A DNA stretch of 41,761 nt from contig CAZJWK010000013.1 of assembly GCA_964549595.1 (NCBI GenBank), forward strand, positions 1 through 41,761, in the 5' to 3' direction. Numbering within the stretch: position 1 is the stretch's first letter; each line of letters begins with the position of its first letter. Below, piece by piece: positions 15,949-25,935 of this stretch. The DNA is from CAZQQN01 sp964549595 (GTDB lineage Bacteria; Bacteroidota; Bacteroidia; CAILMK01; CAYYUA01). The translations under genes were made by a program, and so were the position numbers. The notes beneath the pieces were generated by a model. It saw only the letters and a list, made by a program, of their open reading frames with translations, ran no database searches and was not told the origin of the DNA.

Positions 15949-18279
15949 CTAAAATTTAAAACTAAAACTTGCAGATGGGAGAACAGGGAAAAGACTAAAC
16001 TGCTTAAGGTCCCGGCTTCCATCGGCATTGCTTCTGAAAAAATAATAATAAGGGTTTTGCCGGTTATAGGCATTATACAGACTGAAGCTCCACGTTCGCT
16101 CACCCCAATCCGTATCTTTCCGGAAATTAACACCGATATCCAGGCGGTGGTAAGGTCGCATCCGGAATCTATTCTTACCCTCATAAATGTTGACATAAGA
16201 TTCTATTCCTCCTACGCCATTCCTGTCTGAAAGTCCGACATTACGGTATCTGGCTAACGGCAAAGTAACGGCCTGCCCAGTGCCGTAAACCCATGTACCG
16301 GAGATGTTAAATCCATCATTAATTTTGTAGTTCAACACCAGACTAACATCATGCCTGCGGTCATAACGGTAAGGATAGGGGTCACCAAAATTGATGTTTT
16401 CAAACTGCCGGGTAGTTTTGGATAAGGTATAGCCCAACCAACCGGTTAATTTCCCCCTTTTCCTTTGCACCCGTAATTCCACTCCGTAGGATTTACCTTT
16501 TCCATTGGTTTCAATTTTTTCCTGCCAATTCTGGGAGGTGGAAAAGAAGCTTGCCCCTTCACTATAGGCTATCAAACCTGACATGCGTTTGTAATAACTT
16601 TCCAGATTGAGTTCCCAGTTGCCACCAAGGAAGCTCCTTGAATAACCAAGGGCTGCCTGCCAAGATTTTTTGGGAGGAACTTTATCGGTTGAGGGAACCC
16701 ACAGATCGGTAGGTAAGCTGGCAGAAGTGGTGGTGAGCAAATGCACATACTGTTTCATGCTGGAAAACGATGCCTTTAGGGCGGAATTTTCGTTTAGCAG
16801 GTAACGGCTTGATAACCTTGGTTGAAGGGAATAATAAGCTTTATCAGAAACTTCAAACATGCTTCCATGAACGCCCAGGTTGGCTTTCAAACGCTCTGTG
16901 ATCTTCCAGTTGTCTTCAAAATAAGCATTGAATTCAAAATTCCGTAAAGTTTGCGACCCTATAGAAGTATCCAATAAATTACCCGCTTTAAAGGTTGCAA
17001 CACCGGGTTTAAAATTGTGGTAAATGCCTTTCACACCAAATTTTATACTGTGGGCATCAGAGGGATAAAAATCAAAATCGGCACTTAAGGTCCAATCCTT
17101 GACATTGGAATTATACCTTATAAAATTTTCCACGTTCTGATCTTCTTCTTTTTGGGTAATATCAATCTTAAAGCGGTACCTGGTAAAATTTGCGGTAAAA
17201 TTGCCAAACAATTCCTGGCTAAACACGTGGTTCCAACGAAGTGATGTCACCAAATTGCCCCACGCATTCAGATTTTCTAATGACCCATCTCCTACGTCTG
17301 CCTTTGTAGTGATCCGGTCATCCCCGCTGTAAAAGCTCACAAACAAACGATCCTTATCCGAAAACTTATGGTTCACCTTGGCGTTAAGGTCATAAAAATT
17401 ATAGCCGAATGTCGCATCCCCATCTGTGGCAATGTTGGATAATGGCCTCATTAATAAATCAATATAAGATCGCCTACCTGAGAGCATAAAAGAGGTTTTA
17501 TCTTCAACGATTGGTCCTTCAAGAGATAGTTTTGAAGCCAATAAGCCAATGCTGCCCTGGCCTTCATAGCGTTTCATATTGCCGTCTTTCATCCGGATGT
17601 CCATTACAGAGGAAAGTCGCCCACCAAAACGAGCAGGAAATCCGCCTTTGTAAATTTCCATATCCTTGAGGGCATCTGTATTGAAAACGGAAAAAAGCCC
17701 ACCAAGGTGACTTACATGGTAAAGTGGCACCCCGTCAAGCATAACAAGGTTTTGGTCCGGCCCTCCTCCTCTGACCAATAAATTGCTGGAACCTTCGCCA
17801 TTGGATTGAATACCTGGCATTAACCGGGCTGTACGCATCACATTGGCACTGCCAAAAAGCTTAGGCAATTGCTCTACCTTTTCCACAGGGATTTTTACCT
17901 TACTCATCTGGCTTTGTTCCTCAAGATCAGGAGTTTTGCTTTCCCGGATCTCTACCATATCCAGTGATATGTTACGTTCAAGCCTCACCTCCAGATTTTT
18001 GTCAGTGGTAACATTTAAGGTATCCAAATAAGGTTTGAAACCGACATAACTCACTTGCAGAACCACCTCACCCTCAGGGACTTGTAAGGCAAAATAGCCA
18101 TAATTATTGGAAGTAGTCCCATTTCGGGTTTTACGATCCATAACATTTGCCCCGATTAAGGTCTCACCGGACTTCTTATTGTATACATAACCACTGATGG
18201 TATGGGTTTGACTTACTGAACTAAGTGCAAATAGTATAAAGAGGGAGGAAAAAAAGCTTAGCTTTAAGGTTTTAGGCAT
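15949..18279 (-). CDS. TonB-dependent receptor with carboxypeptidase-like N-terminal domain
   Basis: A 776-residue outer-membrane receptor. In order: a signal peptide (about 1-23), a carboxypeptidase-regulatory-like beta-sandwich (HTISGYVYNKKSGETLIGANV, about 25-110), a plug domain with VEQLPKLFGSANVMRTARLMPG and LLVRGGGPDQNLVMLDGVPLY, and a beta-barrel. It ends ...FSFKF, a C-terminal aromatic residue expected for barrel insertion. It forms a two-gene operon with the DUF4249 lipoprotein downstream. The ligand cannot be deduced: no carbohydrate-active enzymes or siderophore genes adjoin it. Confidence 0.93.
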   Translation of the reverse strand: MPKTLKLSFFSSLFILFALSSVSQTHTISGYVYNKKSGETLIGANVMDRKTRNGTTSNNYGYFALQVPEGEVVLQVSYVGFKPYLDTLNVTTDKNLEVRLERNISLDMVEIRESKTPDLEEQSQMSKVKIPVEKVEQLPKLFGSANVMRTARLMPGIQSNGEGSSNLLVRGGGPDQNLVMLDGVPLYHVSHLGGLFSVFNTDALKDMEIYKGGFPARFGGRLSSVMDIRMKDGNMKRYEGQGSIGLLASKLSLEGPIVEDKTSFMLSGRRSYIDLLMRPLSNIATDGDATFGYNFYDLNAKVNHKFSDKDRLFVSFYSGDDRITTKADVGDGSLENLNAWGNLVTSLRWNHVFSQELFGNFTANFTRYRFKIDITQKEEDQNVENFIRYNSNVKDWTLSADFDFYPSDAHSIKFGVKGIYHNFKPGVATFKAGNLLDTSIGSQTLRNFEFNAYFEDNWKITERLKANLGVHGSMFEVSDKAYYSLQPRLSSRYLLNENSALKASFSSMKQYVHLLTTTSASLPTDLWVPSTDKVPPKKSWQAALGYSRSFLGGNWELNLESYYKRMSGLIAYSEGASFFSTSQNWQEKIETNGKGKSYGVELRVQRKRGKLTGWLGYTLSKTTRQFENINFGDPYPYRYDRRHDVSLVLNYKINDGFNISGTWVYGTGQAVTLPLARYRNVGLSDRNGVGGIESYVNIYEGKNRFRMRPYHRLDIGVNFRKDTDWGERTWSFSLYNAYNRQNPYYYFFRSNADGSRDLKQFSLFPVLPSASFSFKF

Positions 18280-18391
18280 AGCAATTTAATTCCGGGTTCC
18301 GAAAATTGATTTTAGAAACGTCTAATTCCCCTTCAAATTGTCTTTAAGGTCATCAAATAAGAACCATCATTAATGCTAAGCCCAAATGAAT

Positions 18392-18904
18392 TCATTTAAA
18401 ATTTTCGTACCCTTGGTCATTAAGTTTCTCTGCTGCATCCAGGATTTTATTTTTAAGCCCTTCCTGATAAGCCGCCAGGTTTTTAGCAATTTGATCATCA
18501 TAGGCACTAACCATACGAGCGGCCAATAAACCAGCGTTTTTCGCCCCATCAAGGGCAACCGTGGCAACCGGTATACCACCCGGCATTTGAAGAATAGACA
18601 AAACAGAATCCCAGCCATCCATTGAATTACGAGACTTTATAGGAACGCCAATGACAGGAAGGGTTGTCAGCGAAGCTGTCATCCCGGGTAGATGGGCTGC
18701 CCCACCAGCACCGGCAATGATAACTTTTAAACCTTTGCCTTTCGCATTCCTTGCATAATCATACATCCGCTCGGGCGTCCGGTGAGCTGAAACAATATGA
18801 ATTTCAAAGGGGATTTCCAATGATTTGAGGATATCAGCCGCCTCTCCCATTACCGTTAAATCGGAATTACTCCCCATAATGATTCCTACCTGAGGGTCAG
18901 CCAT
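18392..18904 (-). CDS. purE: N5-carboxyaminoimidazole ribonucleotide mutase
   Basis: PurE converts N5-CAIR to CAIR in purine synthesis. The 170-residue protein has the standard length and the motifs GSNSDLTVM, SAHRTPERMYDYA and GAGGAAHLPGMTASLT, which form the class I PurE active site. Its start overlaps the end of purK by 8 bp, so the two are translationally coupled, and their products act in sequence. Confidence 0.97.
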   Translation of the reverse strand: MADPQVGIIMGSNSDLTVMGEAADILKSLEIPFEIHIVSAHRTPERMYDYARNAKGKGLKVIIAGAGGAAHLPGMTASLTTLPVIGVPIKSRNSMDGWDSVLSILQMPGGIPVATVALDGAKNAGLLAARMVSAYDDQIAKNLAAYQEGLKNKILDAAEKLNDQGYENFK

Positions 18905-20048
18905 GACTTTTTATTTTTAAGGTTTCTTTAACAAAATGGGCATTTTCCTTAACGGATGAAGAGGACTGGCCCGTTACCGTCACATGACCCATTTTACGGA
19001 AAGGTTTTGTTTCCGGTTTGCCATAAATATGGACATGAGCACCCGCTGTGGCCAAGACCTTTTCCACCCCTTCATATAATGGTTTACCCCAATGATCCGG
19101 TTCACCAAGCAGGTTTACCATGGCAGCCGGATTAATGCTATCCGTATCGCCCAAAGGTAAGCCTAAAATGGCCCTTAAATGTTGTTCATACTGGGAGGTG
19201 TGATTGGCTTCAATGGTATGATGACCACTATTGTGGGGCCTCGGAGCCGATTCATTAACCAGGATCCGGCCATCTTTCGCAAGGAAAAGTTCCACGGCCA
19301 ATAAACCAACCATCTCCAGCTTAATGGCCACATCTTTGGCAATATGAATGGCTTCCTCGGCTTTATCATCAGGTATTTCTGCCGGAGCAAACAGGTACTC
19401 CACCAGGTTTTGATCCGGGTGAAAAGCCATTTCCACCGGTGGATAGGCCTTTATAAATCCTTTCGTATTTCTGGCAACCACAACCGAAAGTTCCTTTTCG
19501 CAATCTACCGGTTCTTCAAGTATGCTTTCCGTATCAAAAGCCCAGGGTAAAGAATCTTTACCCGGTAAATGCTGAACCCCTTTTCCATCATAACCCGCCT
19601 TACAAGATTTTTGGAAGGCCGGTAGAAAATCCCTGTTATGGTAAATCGCTTCCTGGTTTTTTACATGCCTGTAATCAGCCGTTGGTATATTAAAGTCAAA
19701 GTAAAAATCTTTTTGTCTGCCTTTATCCTGAATGATTTCCAGCACTTCAGGTTGCGGATAGACCGGAATCCCTCGTTTTACAAGCTCAAACAATGCCTGC
19801 AAATTTACATGCTCAATTTCAATGGTTACCACATCACTTCGATGCCCTAAAGTCAGGACATCCTCATAATCCTTAAAATCTCCACTGATTAAATTATCAC
19901 AAAGGCCTCCTGCCGGCACTTTTTCATTCTTGTCCAAAATATTGGTTTTGACATTCAAGTCACCGCAGGCCTGAATAAGCATTTTACCCAACTGGCCACC
20001 GCCTAAAATGCCCAGTTGAAAATCCGAATCGTAAAAATTTTTAACCAT
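18897..20048 (-). CDS. purK: N5-carboxyaminoimidazole ribonucleotide synthase
   Basis: PurK makes N5-CAIR from AIR, bicarbonate and ATP, the substrate of PurE encoded just downstream. The 383-residue ATP-grasp protein starts with a nucleotide-fold segment LGILGGGQLGKMLIQA. It has KAGYDGKGVQ in the ATP-binding loop, EEPVDCEKELSVVVARN, and NESAPRPHNSGHHTIEA, which carries the metal ligands. The lgt gene lies 30 bp upstream on the same strand. Confidence 0.96.
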   Translation of the reverse strand: MVKNFYDSDFQLGILGGGQLGKMLIQACGDLNVKTNILDKNEKVPAGGLCDNLISGDFKDYEDVLTLGHRSDVVTIEIEHVNLQALFELVKRGIPVYPQPEVLEIIQDKGRQKDFYFDFNIPTADYRHVKNQEAIYHNRDFLPAFQKSCKAGYDGKGVQHLPGKDSLPWAFDTESILEEPVDCEKELSVVVARNTKGFIKAYPPVEMAFHPDQNLVEYLFAPAEIPDDKAEEAIHIAKDVAIKLEMVGLLAVELFLAKDGRILVNESAPRPHNSGHHTIEANHTSQYEQHLRAILGLPLGDTDSINPAAMVNLLGEPDHWGKPLYEGVEKVLATAGAHVHIYGKPETKPFRKMGHVTVTGQSSSSVKENAHFVKETLKIKSHG

Positions 20049-20078
20049 TCTTCTTTCTTTTACCTCAAATATTCCTAA

Positions 20079-20906
20079 TCAGGTTGAATTGGTTTCCCTG
20101 CCTTTATTCTTAATCCAAACCAAAATGATAATACCCGCTAAAATAAATGGTAAGCTTAGCAATTGGCCCATATTCAGCAAAAGATCTTCGCGAAAGCTGG
20201 CTTGTGCAGCTTTGAAATATTCCAAAAAGAAACGTGCTGTAAATACCAAAATTAAGAACCAGCCAAAAATAAGGCCGTGTTTAAAATTGCCATCATACTT
20301 ACGATATAAATAAATTAGTACACCAAAAATGGCCAAATAAGCAAGGGCTTCATAAATCTGAACAGGGTGCCTGGGTGTAGGAGGGCCCGGTAAACGCTCG
20401 AAAATGAAAGCCCAGGGGACTTCAGCCGGTTTACCGACAATTTCCGAATTCATCAGATTGCCACTTCTAATGAAAAATCCGGCTAAAGCAACCACCATTG
20501 AAATCCGGTCAATAACCCACCAAAAAGTTTGTTTGGGACGCTTTCTCACATAAAGGAAAATGGCTACTAAAATGCCCAAAGCTGCTCCATGGCTTGCAAG
20601 TCCCCCTTCCCAGATCTTTATCATCTCAACCGGGTTACTAAAGTAGTAGGCCGGGTCATAAAAGAAAATATGGCCTAATCTGGCTCCGATCACCGTCCCC
20701 AGAACCATATGAATAGTCAACAGGTCGAGGTCATCCTGAGGAACTTTTTCCTTACGGAAAACCCGCGTTAATATGAGATAGCCAAAATAAAACCCAAGGG
20801 CGAAAAATAACCCGTACCATCGAATAGCAAAGCCACTGACTCGAAATATTTCGGGATTGGCATCCCAATGAATGGCACCTAATAGATTCGGAATGTCTGA
20901 TATCAA
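20079..20906 (-). CDS. lgt: Prolipoprotein diacylglyceryl transferase
   Basis: Lgt transfers diacylglycerol from phosphatidylglycerol to the lipobox cysteine of prolipoproteins in the inner membrane, the first step of lipoprotein maturation. The 275-residue protein has about seven membrane helices. Essential residues of the family are visible: GGLASHGA with His106 and IRSGNLMNSEIVG with Arg147, Asn150 and Glu154. The start appears to be TTG at 20906, giving a normal N-terminus before WDANPEIF. No in-frame ATG fits. At least seven lipoproteins are predicted elsewhere in the window. Confidence 0.95.
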   Translation of the reverse strand: MISDIPNLLGAIHWDANPEIFRVSGFAIRWYGLFFALGFYFGYLILTRVFRKEKVPQDDLDLLTIHMVLGTVIGARLGHIFFYDPAYYFSNPVEMIKIWEGGLASHGAALGILVAIFLYVRKRPKQTFWWVIDRISMVVALAGFFIRSGNLMNSEIVGKPAEVPWAFIFERLPGPPTPRHPVQIYEALAYLAIFGVLIYLYRKYDGNFKHGLIFGWFLILVFTARFFLEYFKAAQASFREDLLLNMGQLLSLPFILAGIIILVWIKNKGRETNST

Positions 20907-20973
20907 CGGCCTGTTTTTTGGGGTCGGTTACAAATTTGCGATTATTCAATGACAATATGAATGCATCAGAGGA

Positions 20974-22173
20974 CTACTTTTGAGCCAACCACTTAGTGGG
21001 GTTCAATTTTTCATAGCTATGCCAGATCTGAAAATGTAGTTCAGCTTTCCCTGTGCCCCCGTTTGTTTTAACCAAGCCAACCACATCATTGGTTTTAACT
21101 TGCTCACCGGGTTCCACCTTGGTTTCCCTGAGGTTAGAATACACTGTAAAATACTTCCCGTGCCGTATAATTAATGCCAGCCCCCCATCTCGCTGTTTAA
21201 CTATTCGTCTAACTTCTCCCTGAAATACAGCCTTGGCTTTAGCATCATTGGATGTGGTAATATGAATGCCATTATTGATGATGTAATTTCCGGAAAGGGT
21301 AGGGTGCGGTTGTTTTCCAAAACCCGAGGAAATAAAGCCCTCTTCCACAGGCCAGGGCAAATTGGCTTTGTTTTTCTCGAATTTGTCGGATACGATCTTG
21401 GCTTCTGGGGTTTTTGCGTACTCGCTTCCACTTTCGGATTCCTTGGCCTTCATTTCTTTCTCAATCAATCGCTCTATAGCAGCCTCCAATTCTTTGGCAC
21501 GTTTTTTCTTTTTAGCCAATTTTTCCTTGAGTTCCTCTTCTTTATTGTTTAGATTTTGAACAATTTCAGATTTTTCTTCGAGGTCGGCTTCTAACTCCTT
21601 TTTCGCTTTTTGTTCCTTGGCCAGCAAGGACCGCTTCTTACTCCTCTGTTTTTCCAATTTCTTCAACTTATCTTCCAGGGAAGCCCGGGTTTTACGGATC
21701 ATTTCAATTTGACGCTTCCGAAAATCGGAGTAATAACGAAGAAAGCGTAACCGTTTATAGGCCTTGTTGAAACTCTCAGCCGAAAAAATAAATACCAGTT
21801 TATGATACCGGCTGCGGGTTTTGTAAGAAAATTCCACCATTTTTTCATATTCCTCCTTTAATACCTTTAAATCTTCCTCAAGTGAAGAAACCACTTCCTG
21901 GTTAGTTTGAATCGAAGCCCTTAAAGATTGAATTTCCTGATTAAGGGTACTTATCAATTCTTCTCTGGACTCAATCTGCCGGTTAAGTACTTTAAGGTGG
22001 TTTAAGGTTTGTTTTTGCTTCTTGGAAGTTTCTTGAATCAGGTTTTTAGTGAAGCGTATTTCCTCTTCTTTCTCCTTCCGCTTTTGTTCCAATTCTTTTT
22101 TGGTTTGCCCGAAAGCATAGGCGGAAACCAGAGATAAAACTATAAAAAGGAGGTTTTTAGCGTACCTTTTCAT
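20974..22173 (-). CDS. EnvC-like murein hydrolase activator (coiled coil + degenerate LytM)
   Basis: A 399-residue exported protein: signal peptide to about residue 23, a Lys/Glu-rich coiled coil (about 25-245), and a C-terminal LytM/M23 domain (about 275-399). The zinc ligands of active M23 enzymes are replaced: the HxxxD site reads N300-N-G-I-H304, the HxH site reads E378-L-H380, and the usual histidine in YxHL is Asn347. It should therefore be an amidase activator like EnvC, with no endopeptidase activity of its own. The start overlaps the end of the DUF4292 gene by 17 bp. Confidence 0.9.
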   Translation of the reverse strand: MKRYAKNLLFIVLSLVSAYAFGQTKKELEQKRKEKEEEIRFTKNLIQETSKKQKQTLNHLKVLNRQIESREELISTLNQEIQSLRASIQTNQEVVSSLEEDLKVLKEEYEKMVEFSYKTRSRYHKLVFIFSAESFNKAYKRLRFLRYYSDFRKRQIEMIRKTRASLEDKLKKLEKQRSKKRSLLAKEQKAKKELEADLEEKSEIVQNLNNKEEELKEKLAKKKKRAKELEAAIERLIEKEMKAKESESGSEYAKTPEAKIVSDKFEKNKANLPWPVEEGFISSGFGKQPHPTLSGNYIINNGIHITTSNDAKAKAVFQGEVRRIVKQRDGGLALIIRHGKYFTVYSNLRETKVEPGEQVKTNDVVGLVKTNGGTGKAELHFQIWHSYEKLNPTKWLAQK

Positions 22174-22975
22174 AATGGGACGGGACCGAGAATGAGACCT
22201 GTTCTTCTTGAGAAAAATATACGTTTTTTAGTGATATTTCCAAATGAAAACGTTGTGGCTTTCGGGCTATCAAATTTATCTGCCCGGGAATTTGGCAGCT
22301 ATCCACTTGCTGGTAATTTTTATAGGAAATTGAAATCGATTGATTGGTAGCCGGTTTGGCTAAGCGGTATTTTTGCGTTTTAAGTATCTTTGGCAAAAGG
22401 GCTATGGTTTCATCGAAAGCCTGGTTTTGATCATTTAGGGTTATTGAGGCCGAATCCTTTTTCAAGCGATGGTCCTTTCTAATGGGGAAAAGGGGTTGCC
22501 CGGTGAGCAAATTGGTAATGTTATTAAATTCCAGGTTTCTATCTCTACCGGTATTGGTAAATTGATTTACTTTTTTGAAAGGGAAAGTCCTAAAGCGCTT
22601 TTCTACCCGATTCAATAAAAAAATGGAATCAGGAGTTATACGGGCTCTTAACACTTCAATACCCAAGGCAGGGGAAATGGTAAGCCAGATTAAACTATCC
22701 TTTCGGATTTTTAAGTGCCCCTTTCCCTGCAAATTTCTTTCAGGGGTTTGAATGCTTACCTTGATTTCGGCATTAAACCATTCATAGTTGGGTTGTAACC
22801 TTTCAACCTTGGTCTTGAGTTTTTTTAAATTTTCGAATTCCACACGCTCTTTATCACTCTTTAATGCTTTACACCCTCCGAATAAAAAAGGGATAAAAAA
22901 AGCCAAAAGCAAGCCTTTTGTTAACGGGATATTGTGATGAGCGCTCAACAATTTCATTAGCCAAATGGCATTCAT
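22157..22975 (-). CDS. DUF4292 lipoprotein (LolA/LolB-like fold inferred)
   Basis: About 272 residues. An N-terminal hydrophobic stretch ends with the lipobox LFGGC, so it is a lipoprotein. The body has the DUF4292 pattern: YEWFNAEIKVSIQTPERNLQGKGHLKIRKD cut by short gaps, SLIWLTISPALGIEVLRARITPDSI, and a C-terminal segment with FHLEISLKNVYFSQEEQVSFSVP. The repeated beta-strands suggest a LolA/LolB-like half-barrel, which would suit handling of lipid or lipoprotein in the envelope. Start codon is uncertain: ATG at 22975 or 22957. The longer TTG version at 23005 would overlap the TPR gene. It is tightly coupled to the EnvC-like gene. Confidence 0.75.
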   Translation of the reverse strand: MNAIWLMKLLSAHHNIPLTKGLLLAFFIPFLFGGCKALKSDKERVEFENLKKLKTKVERLQPNYEWFNAEIKVSIQTPERNLQGKGHLKIRKDSLIWLTISPALGIEVLRARITPDSIFLLNRVEKRFRTFPFKKVNQFTNTGRDRNLEFNNITNLLTGQPLFPIRKDHRLKKDSASITLNDQNQAFDETIALLPKILKTQKYRLAKPATNQSISISYKNYQQVDSCQIPGQINLIARKPQRFHLEISLKNVYFSQEEQVSFSVPSHYEKVR

Positions 22976-22997
22976 ATACCCAAATCGAGAAAAAAGG

Positions 22998-24779
22998 TTA
23001 ATCAATGATTTTCCTTTGGGTTATTTTCTTATCCAAATTTTCCTGGTCACCCCCGTTGGTCTTAGCCTTTTTCCAGTACTTGACCGCTTTATTCTCTTTA
23101 CCCATTTTGTAAAGAATATCACCATAATGCTCTAAGAGTTCCGGATCCTCAGGACTTTTCTCCAGGGCTCTACCCACATACTCCTTTGCTTTTTGATAAT
23201 TACCCTGCCGATACATTATCCAACCATAAGTATCCAGGTAAGCAGCAGTGTTCGGCCTAAGCTTAAGGCTTTTCTTAGACATCTTTTTAGCCTTTTCAAG
23301 CCTTTCTCCCCTTAAGGCCAAGTACCAACTGTAATTATTCAGAATAAAAGGGTCATTAGGATTCAGGGAAAGGGCCTTTTCAAAATATTCATCACTCAGG
23401 TCGTATTTTTTCAGGTCATGGTAGGTCATTGCCAAATTAGAATAGAACCGGGATTTCAAATTTTCATTATTGATTACCAGGTTTGAACCAGCTTCCAACT
23501 GCTCAGCAGCTTTTTTCAGATTCCCCAATTCCTTATGGGCCATTCCATTGTAAAAATAAACGATCGGTTGGTTAGGAAAATAGGTTAAAGCTTTCTGACT
23601 TTTTGTTTTTAAAACCTCATATTGATTAAGTTGGTAATTAATTTGCAGCAAGTTTTGCCATACTGAAAAATTATCCTTCTTATACTTCAAAGATTTCTGA
23701 TATTCCTCGCGAGCTTCTTTTACCCGATCATTCTGGTAAAGTAAATCTCCGTATAAAGCATGGGACTTCGCTTGATCTGGATGGGTTTCAACCAGTATTT
23801 TTGCCAATTTGAAAGCTTCCTGCTTCTTTTGGCTATTTCCTCCTTGCTTTACATACTTGGATAACATAAATTTCACCTTCTTATCAACAGGGAGATTGGG
23901 ATTGGAGAAAGCTTTCTTGACGAAGTTAAAGGCTTTTTCCTTTTTTCCTTTCCGGTAATAATGACCAGCCAAGGCCATTTGGGTTTGTCCATCACCCGGC
24001 TTTATTTCTAACATTTGCTCATAGACATCAAGGGCTTTTTCATTCTTCCCATTGGCCTTATATATATCAGCCAATTGCCTGTAGTATTTCAGGTTATTAG
24101 GATGCTCCTCAATAAGGTCTCTGATTTCATTTGCCGCCTTTTCTACCTTATTCTGCCTTAGGTAAATACGCTTTTTCTGTTTAATTACCTGAGGATCTTG
24201 ACCAAATGCGTCTTCAAAACGATCATAAACACCCAATGCCTTATCCAGGTTTTGCTGACGGATATACATGTTGGCCAATCGAAAATAAAACCGCGGGCCA
24301 GCATCGTGTTTCTTAATGATCTTTTCCATTACTTTTGCGCCTTCCTTGTATGCTTTTCTGGCTTTGTAAATATTAGCCAGGTTCCTGAGGTACCAGTATT
24401 GGTCACCGCCATATTTAACCGCTTCCTTAGCATGAGTTAGGGCTTTATCAAGTTTATTACGGCTATTGTATATTTTGCTTAGCTCGTAGTAAACCACAGG
24501 CTCTGTGGGCTTGATATCTTCACATCTTTTTAAAAGTTTGATGGCCTTTTCTAAGTTACCTATATGACGATGCTTAATCGCTTCAAAAAGGCGAGAGTCA
24601 AATTCCAGTTGCTTACCTTCTGACAGGTTCTTGGGCTCTTTTTTGAAGCTTGTGTCAATGCCTTTGGTTTGCCCTGACTTTTTAGCACCATCATTACCCA
24701 GCATCCCACAAGCCTGATTTAAAACCAGAGTGAGCCCAATCATTGTCACTATCAATATTTGGCGAATGATTCTAAACAT
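22998..24779 (-). CDS. Tetratricopeptide-repeat lipoprotein
   Basis: A 593-residue protein with a signal peptide and lipobox LNQAC (about Cys24), followed by roughly 14 TPR-like 34-residue repeats to near the C-terminus. Examples are YYELSKIYNSRNKLDKALTH, PRFYFRLANMYIRQQNLDKA and NNYSWYLALRGERLEKAKKM. It is very Lys/Asn-rich. TPR solenoids of this kind serve as protein-binding scaffolds. The conserved company of DUF4292, an EnvC-like protein, dut and a flippase suggests a role in envelope assembly, but no specific partner can be named. Confidence 0.85.
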   Translation of the reverse strand: MFRIIRQILIVTMIGLTLVLNQACGMLGNDGAKKSGQTKGIDTSFKKEPKNLSEGKQLEFDSRLFEAIKHRHIGNLEKAIKLLKRCEDIKPTEPVVYYELSKIYNSRNKLDKALTHAKEAVKYGGDQYWYLRNLANIYKARKAYKEGAKVMEKIIKKHDAGPRFYFRLANMYIRQQNLDKALGVYDRFEDAFGQDPQVIKQKKRIYLRQNKVEKAANEIRDLIEEHPNNLKYYRQLADIYKANGKNEKALDVYEQMLEIKPGDGQTQMALAGHYYRKGKKEKAFNFVKKAFSNPNLPVDKKVKFMLSKYVKQGGNSQKKQEAFKLAKILVETHPDQAKSHALYGDLLYQNDRVKEAREEYQKSLKYKKDNFSVWQNLLQINYQLNQYEVLKTKSQKALTYFPNQPIVYFYNGMAHKELGNLKKAAEQLEAGSNLVINNENLKSRFYSNLAMTYHDLKKYDLSDEYFEKALSLNPNDPFILNNYSWYLALRGERLEKAKKMSKKSLKLRPNTAAYLDTYGWIMYRQGNYQKAKEYVGRALEKSPEDPELLEHYGDILYKMGKENKAVKYWKKAKTNGGDQENLDKKITQRKIID

Positions 24780-24895
24780 GAAATTCCTAATGCGGATTTT
24801 TAAAATTCAACAACATACCTGAAAATTTATTTGTTTTTTGACTGAATAAGTTCCTTTAATCATTGCAATTTATAAAAACAAGACTACAGCAAGGA

Positions 24896-25903
24896 TTAAA
24901 ATTTAAATTTTGTGTAATCCCCAATGCTTACATCGCTTGTATTGCCTTCCAATACTGTTCTATTGCCAACCATGGATTGGGTTAACCGCGCATTTTTTAT
25001 AGTGCTTTCATTCAGTATAAGGGAATGGTCGACCACAGAATCACTTATTTCGGTAAAAGGACCAACCGACACATAAGGACCAACGATTGATTTTTTTATA
25101 ACCGCATTTTCTCCTATGTAACATGGCTCAATGATGACCGCCTGCTCTTTAATCATTGAACCGGCTATCAATTGCTCCTTATTTTCATTCAACTCAAGAA
25201 TTTTGGTATTAGTACCCACAGTGGCGTCCTTATTACCACAATCCATCCAATGATTCACCTGACCTGTTTTAAGCTTTATTCCCTTATTTTTCATGTTTTC
25301 CATGGCATCGGTCAATTGAAATTCCCCATTTCCTGTTATATTGTTATCAATCAAGTATTTCAATTGCTTTTTTAACCCTTTACCATCCTTAAAATAATAA
25401 ATTCCGATAATGGCTTCATCGGATACCGGGTTCTGAGGCTTCTCAACAAATTTTTTGATGATGCCATTTTCATCGGTCTCAACAACGCCAAACTGGCTTG
25501 GCTCCTCGACTTTCTTAACCCAAATCACCCCATCTTGTTCGGAATCAAGGGTAAAGTCGGCATCGAAAAGGGTGTCCGCAAAAGCTATTACCACTTTACC
25601 GTCCAGTGAGGGTTCAGCACAATAAATGGCATGAGCAGTACCCAGGGCTTCCTCCTGGTAATAAAGCTTTGCTTTGGCCCCTATTCTTCTGGCAATATTC
25701 TCTAATCTATTTTCAGTCTCCTCTCCAAAATCACCAATAACGTAGGCCACTTCTTCAATAGGCTCGTCAGTCATTCGGCCAATTCGGTTTACCAGGCGTT
25801 CAACAATGCTTTGTCCGGCAATAGGAATCAAGGGTTTTGGGGTTGTTAGCGTATGGGGGCGCATTCTTTTTCCCTCCCCAGCCATTGGCACAATGATCTT
25901 CAT
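24896..25903 (-). CDS. Sugar-phosphate nucleotidyltransferase with left-handed beta-helix
   Basis: A 335-residue enzyme that makes a nucleotide-activated sugar. The N-terminal catalytic domain starts with the signature MAGEGKRMRPHTLTTPKPLIPI, shown here up to the lysine of the PKP motif. It also has the acidic metal site FADTLFDAD, NITGNGEFQLTDAM and NHWMDCGNK. The C-terminal ~90 residues are hexapeptide-like repeats (IEPCYIGENAVIKKSIVGPYV...). This architecture fits glucose-1-phosphate thymidylyltransferase-like or GlmU/mannose-1-phosphate-type enzymes. The sugar cannot be fixed from sequence alone. It lies 32 bp upstream of nothing on its own strand except the TPR gene (116 bp) and follows dut by 32 bp. 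Confidence 0.85.
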   Translation of the reverse strand: MKIIVPMAGEGKRMRPHTLTTPKPLIPIAGQSIVERLVNRIGRMTDEPIEEVAYVIGDFGEETENRLENIARRIGAKAKLYYQEEALGTAHAIYCAEPSLDGKVVIAFADTLFDADFTLDSEQDGVIWVKKVEEPSQFGVVETDENGIIKKFVEKPQNPVSDEAIIGIYYFKDGKGLKKQLKYLIDNNITGNGEFQLTDAMENMKNKGIKLKTGQVNHWMDCGNKDATVGTNTKILELNENKEQLIAGSMIKEQAVIIEPCYIGENAVIKKSIVGPYVSVGPFTEISDSVVDHSLILNESTIKNARLTQSMVGNRTVLEGNTSDVSIGDYTKFKF

Positions 25904-25935
25904 GCTTAAAAAGCTGTTTTTAGTGGTTCTTTACT

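Noticed and set aside
18384..18397. 14-base palindrome AAATGAATTCATTT at the purE stop
   Set aside because: It has no loop, is AT-rich and overlaps coding sequence and the stop codon, so it is likely coincidental.
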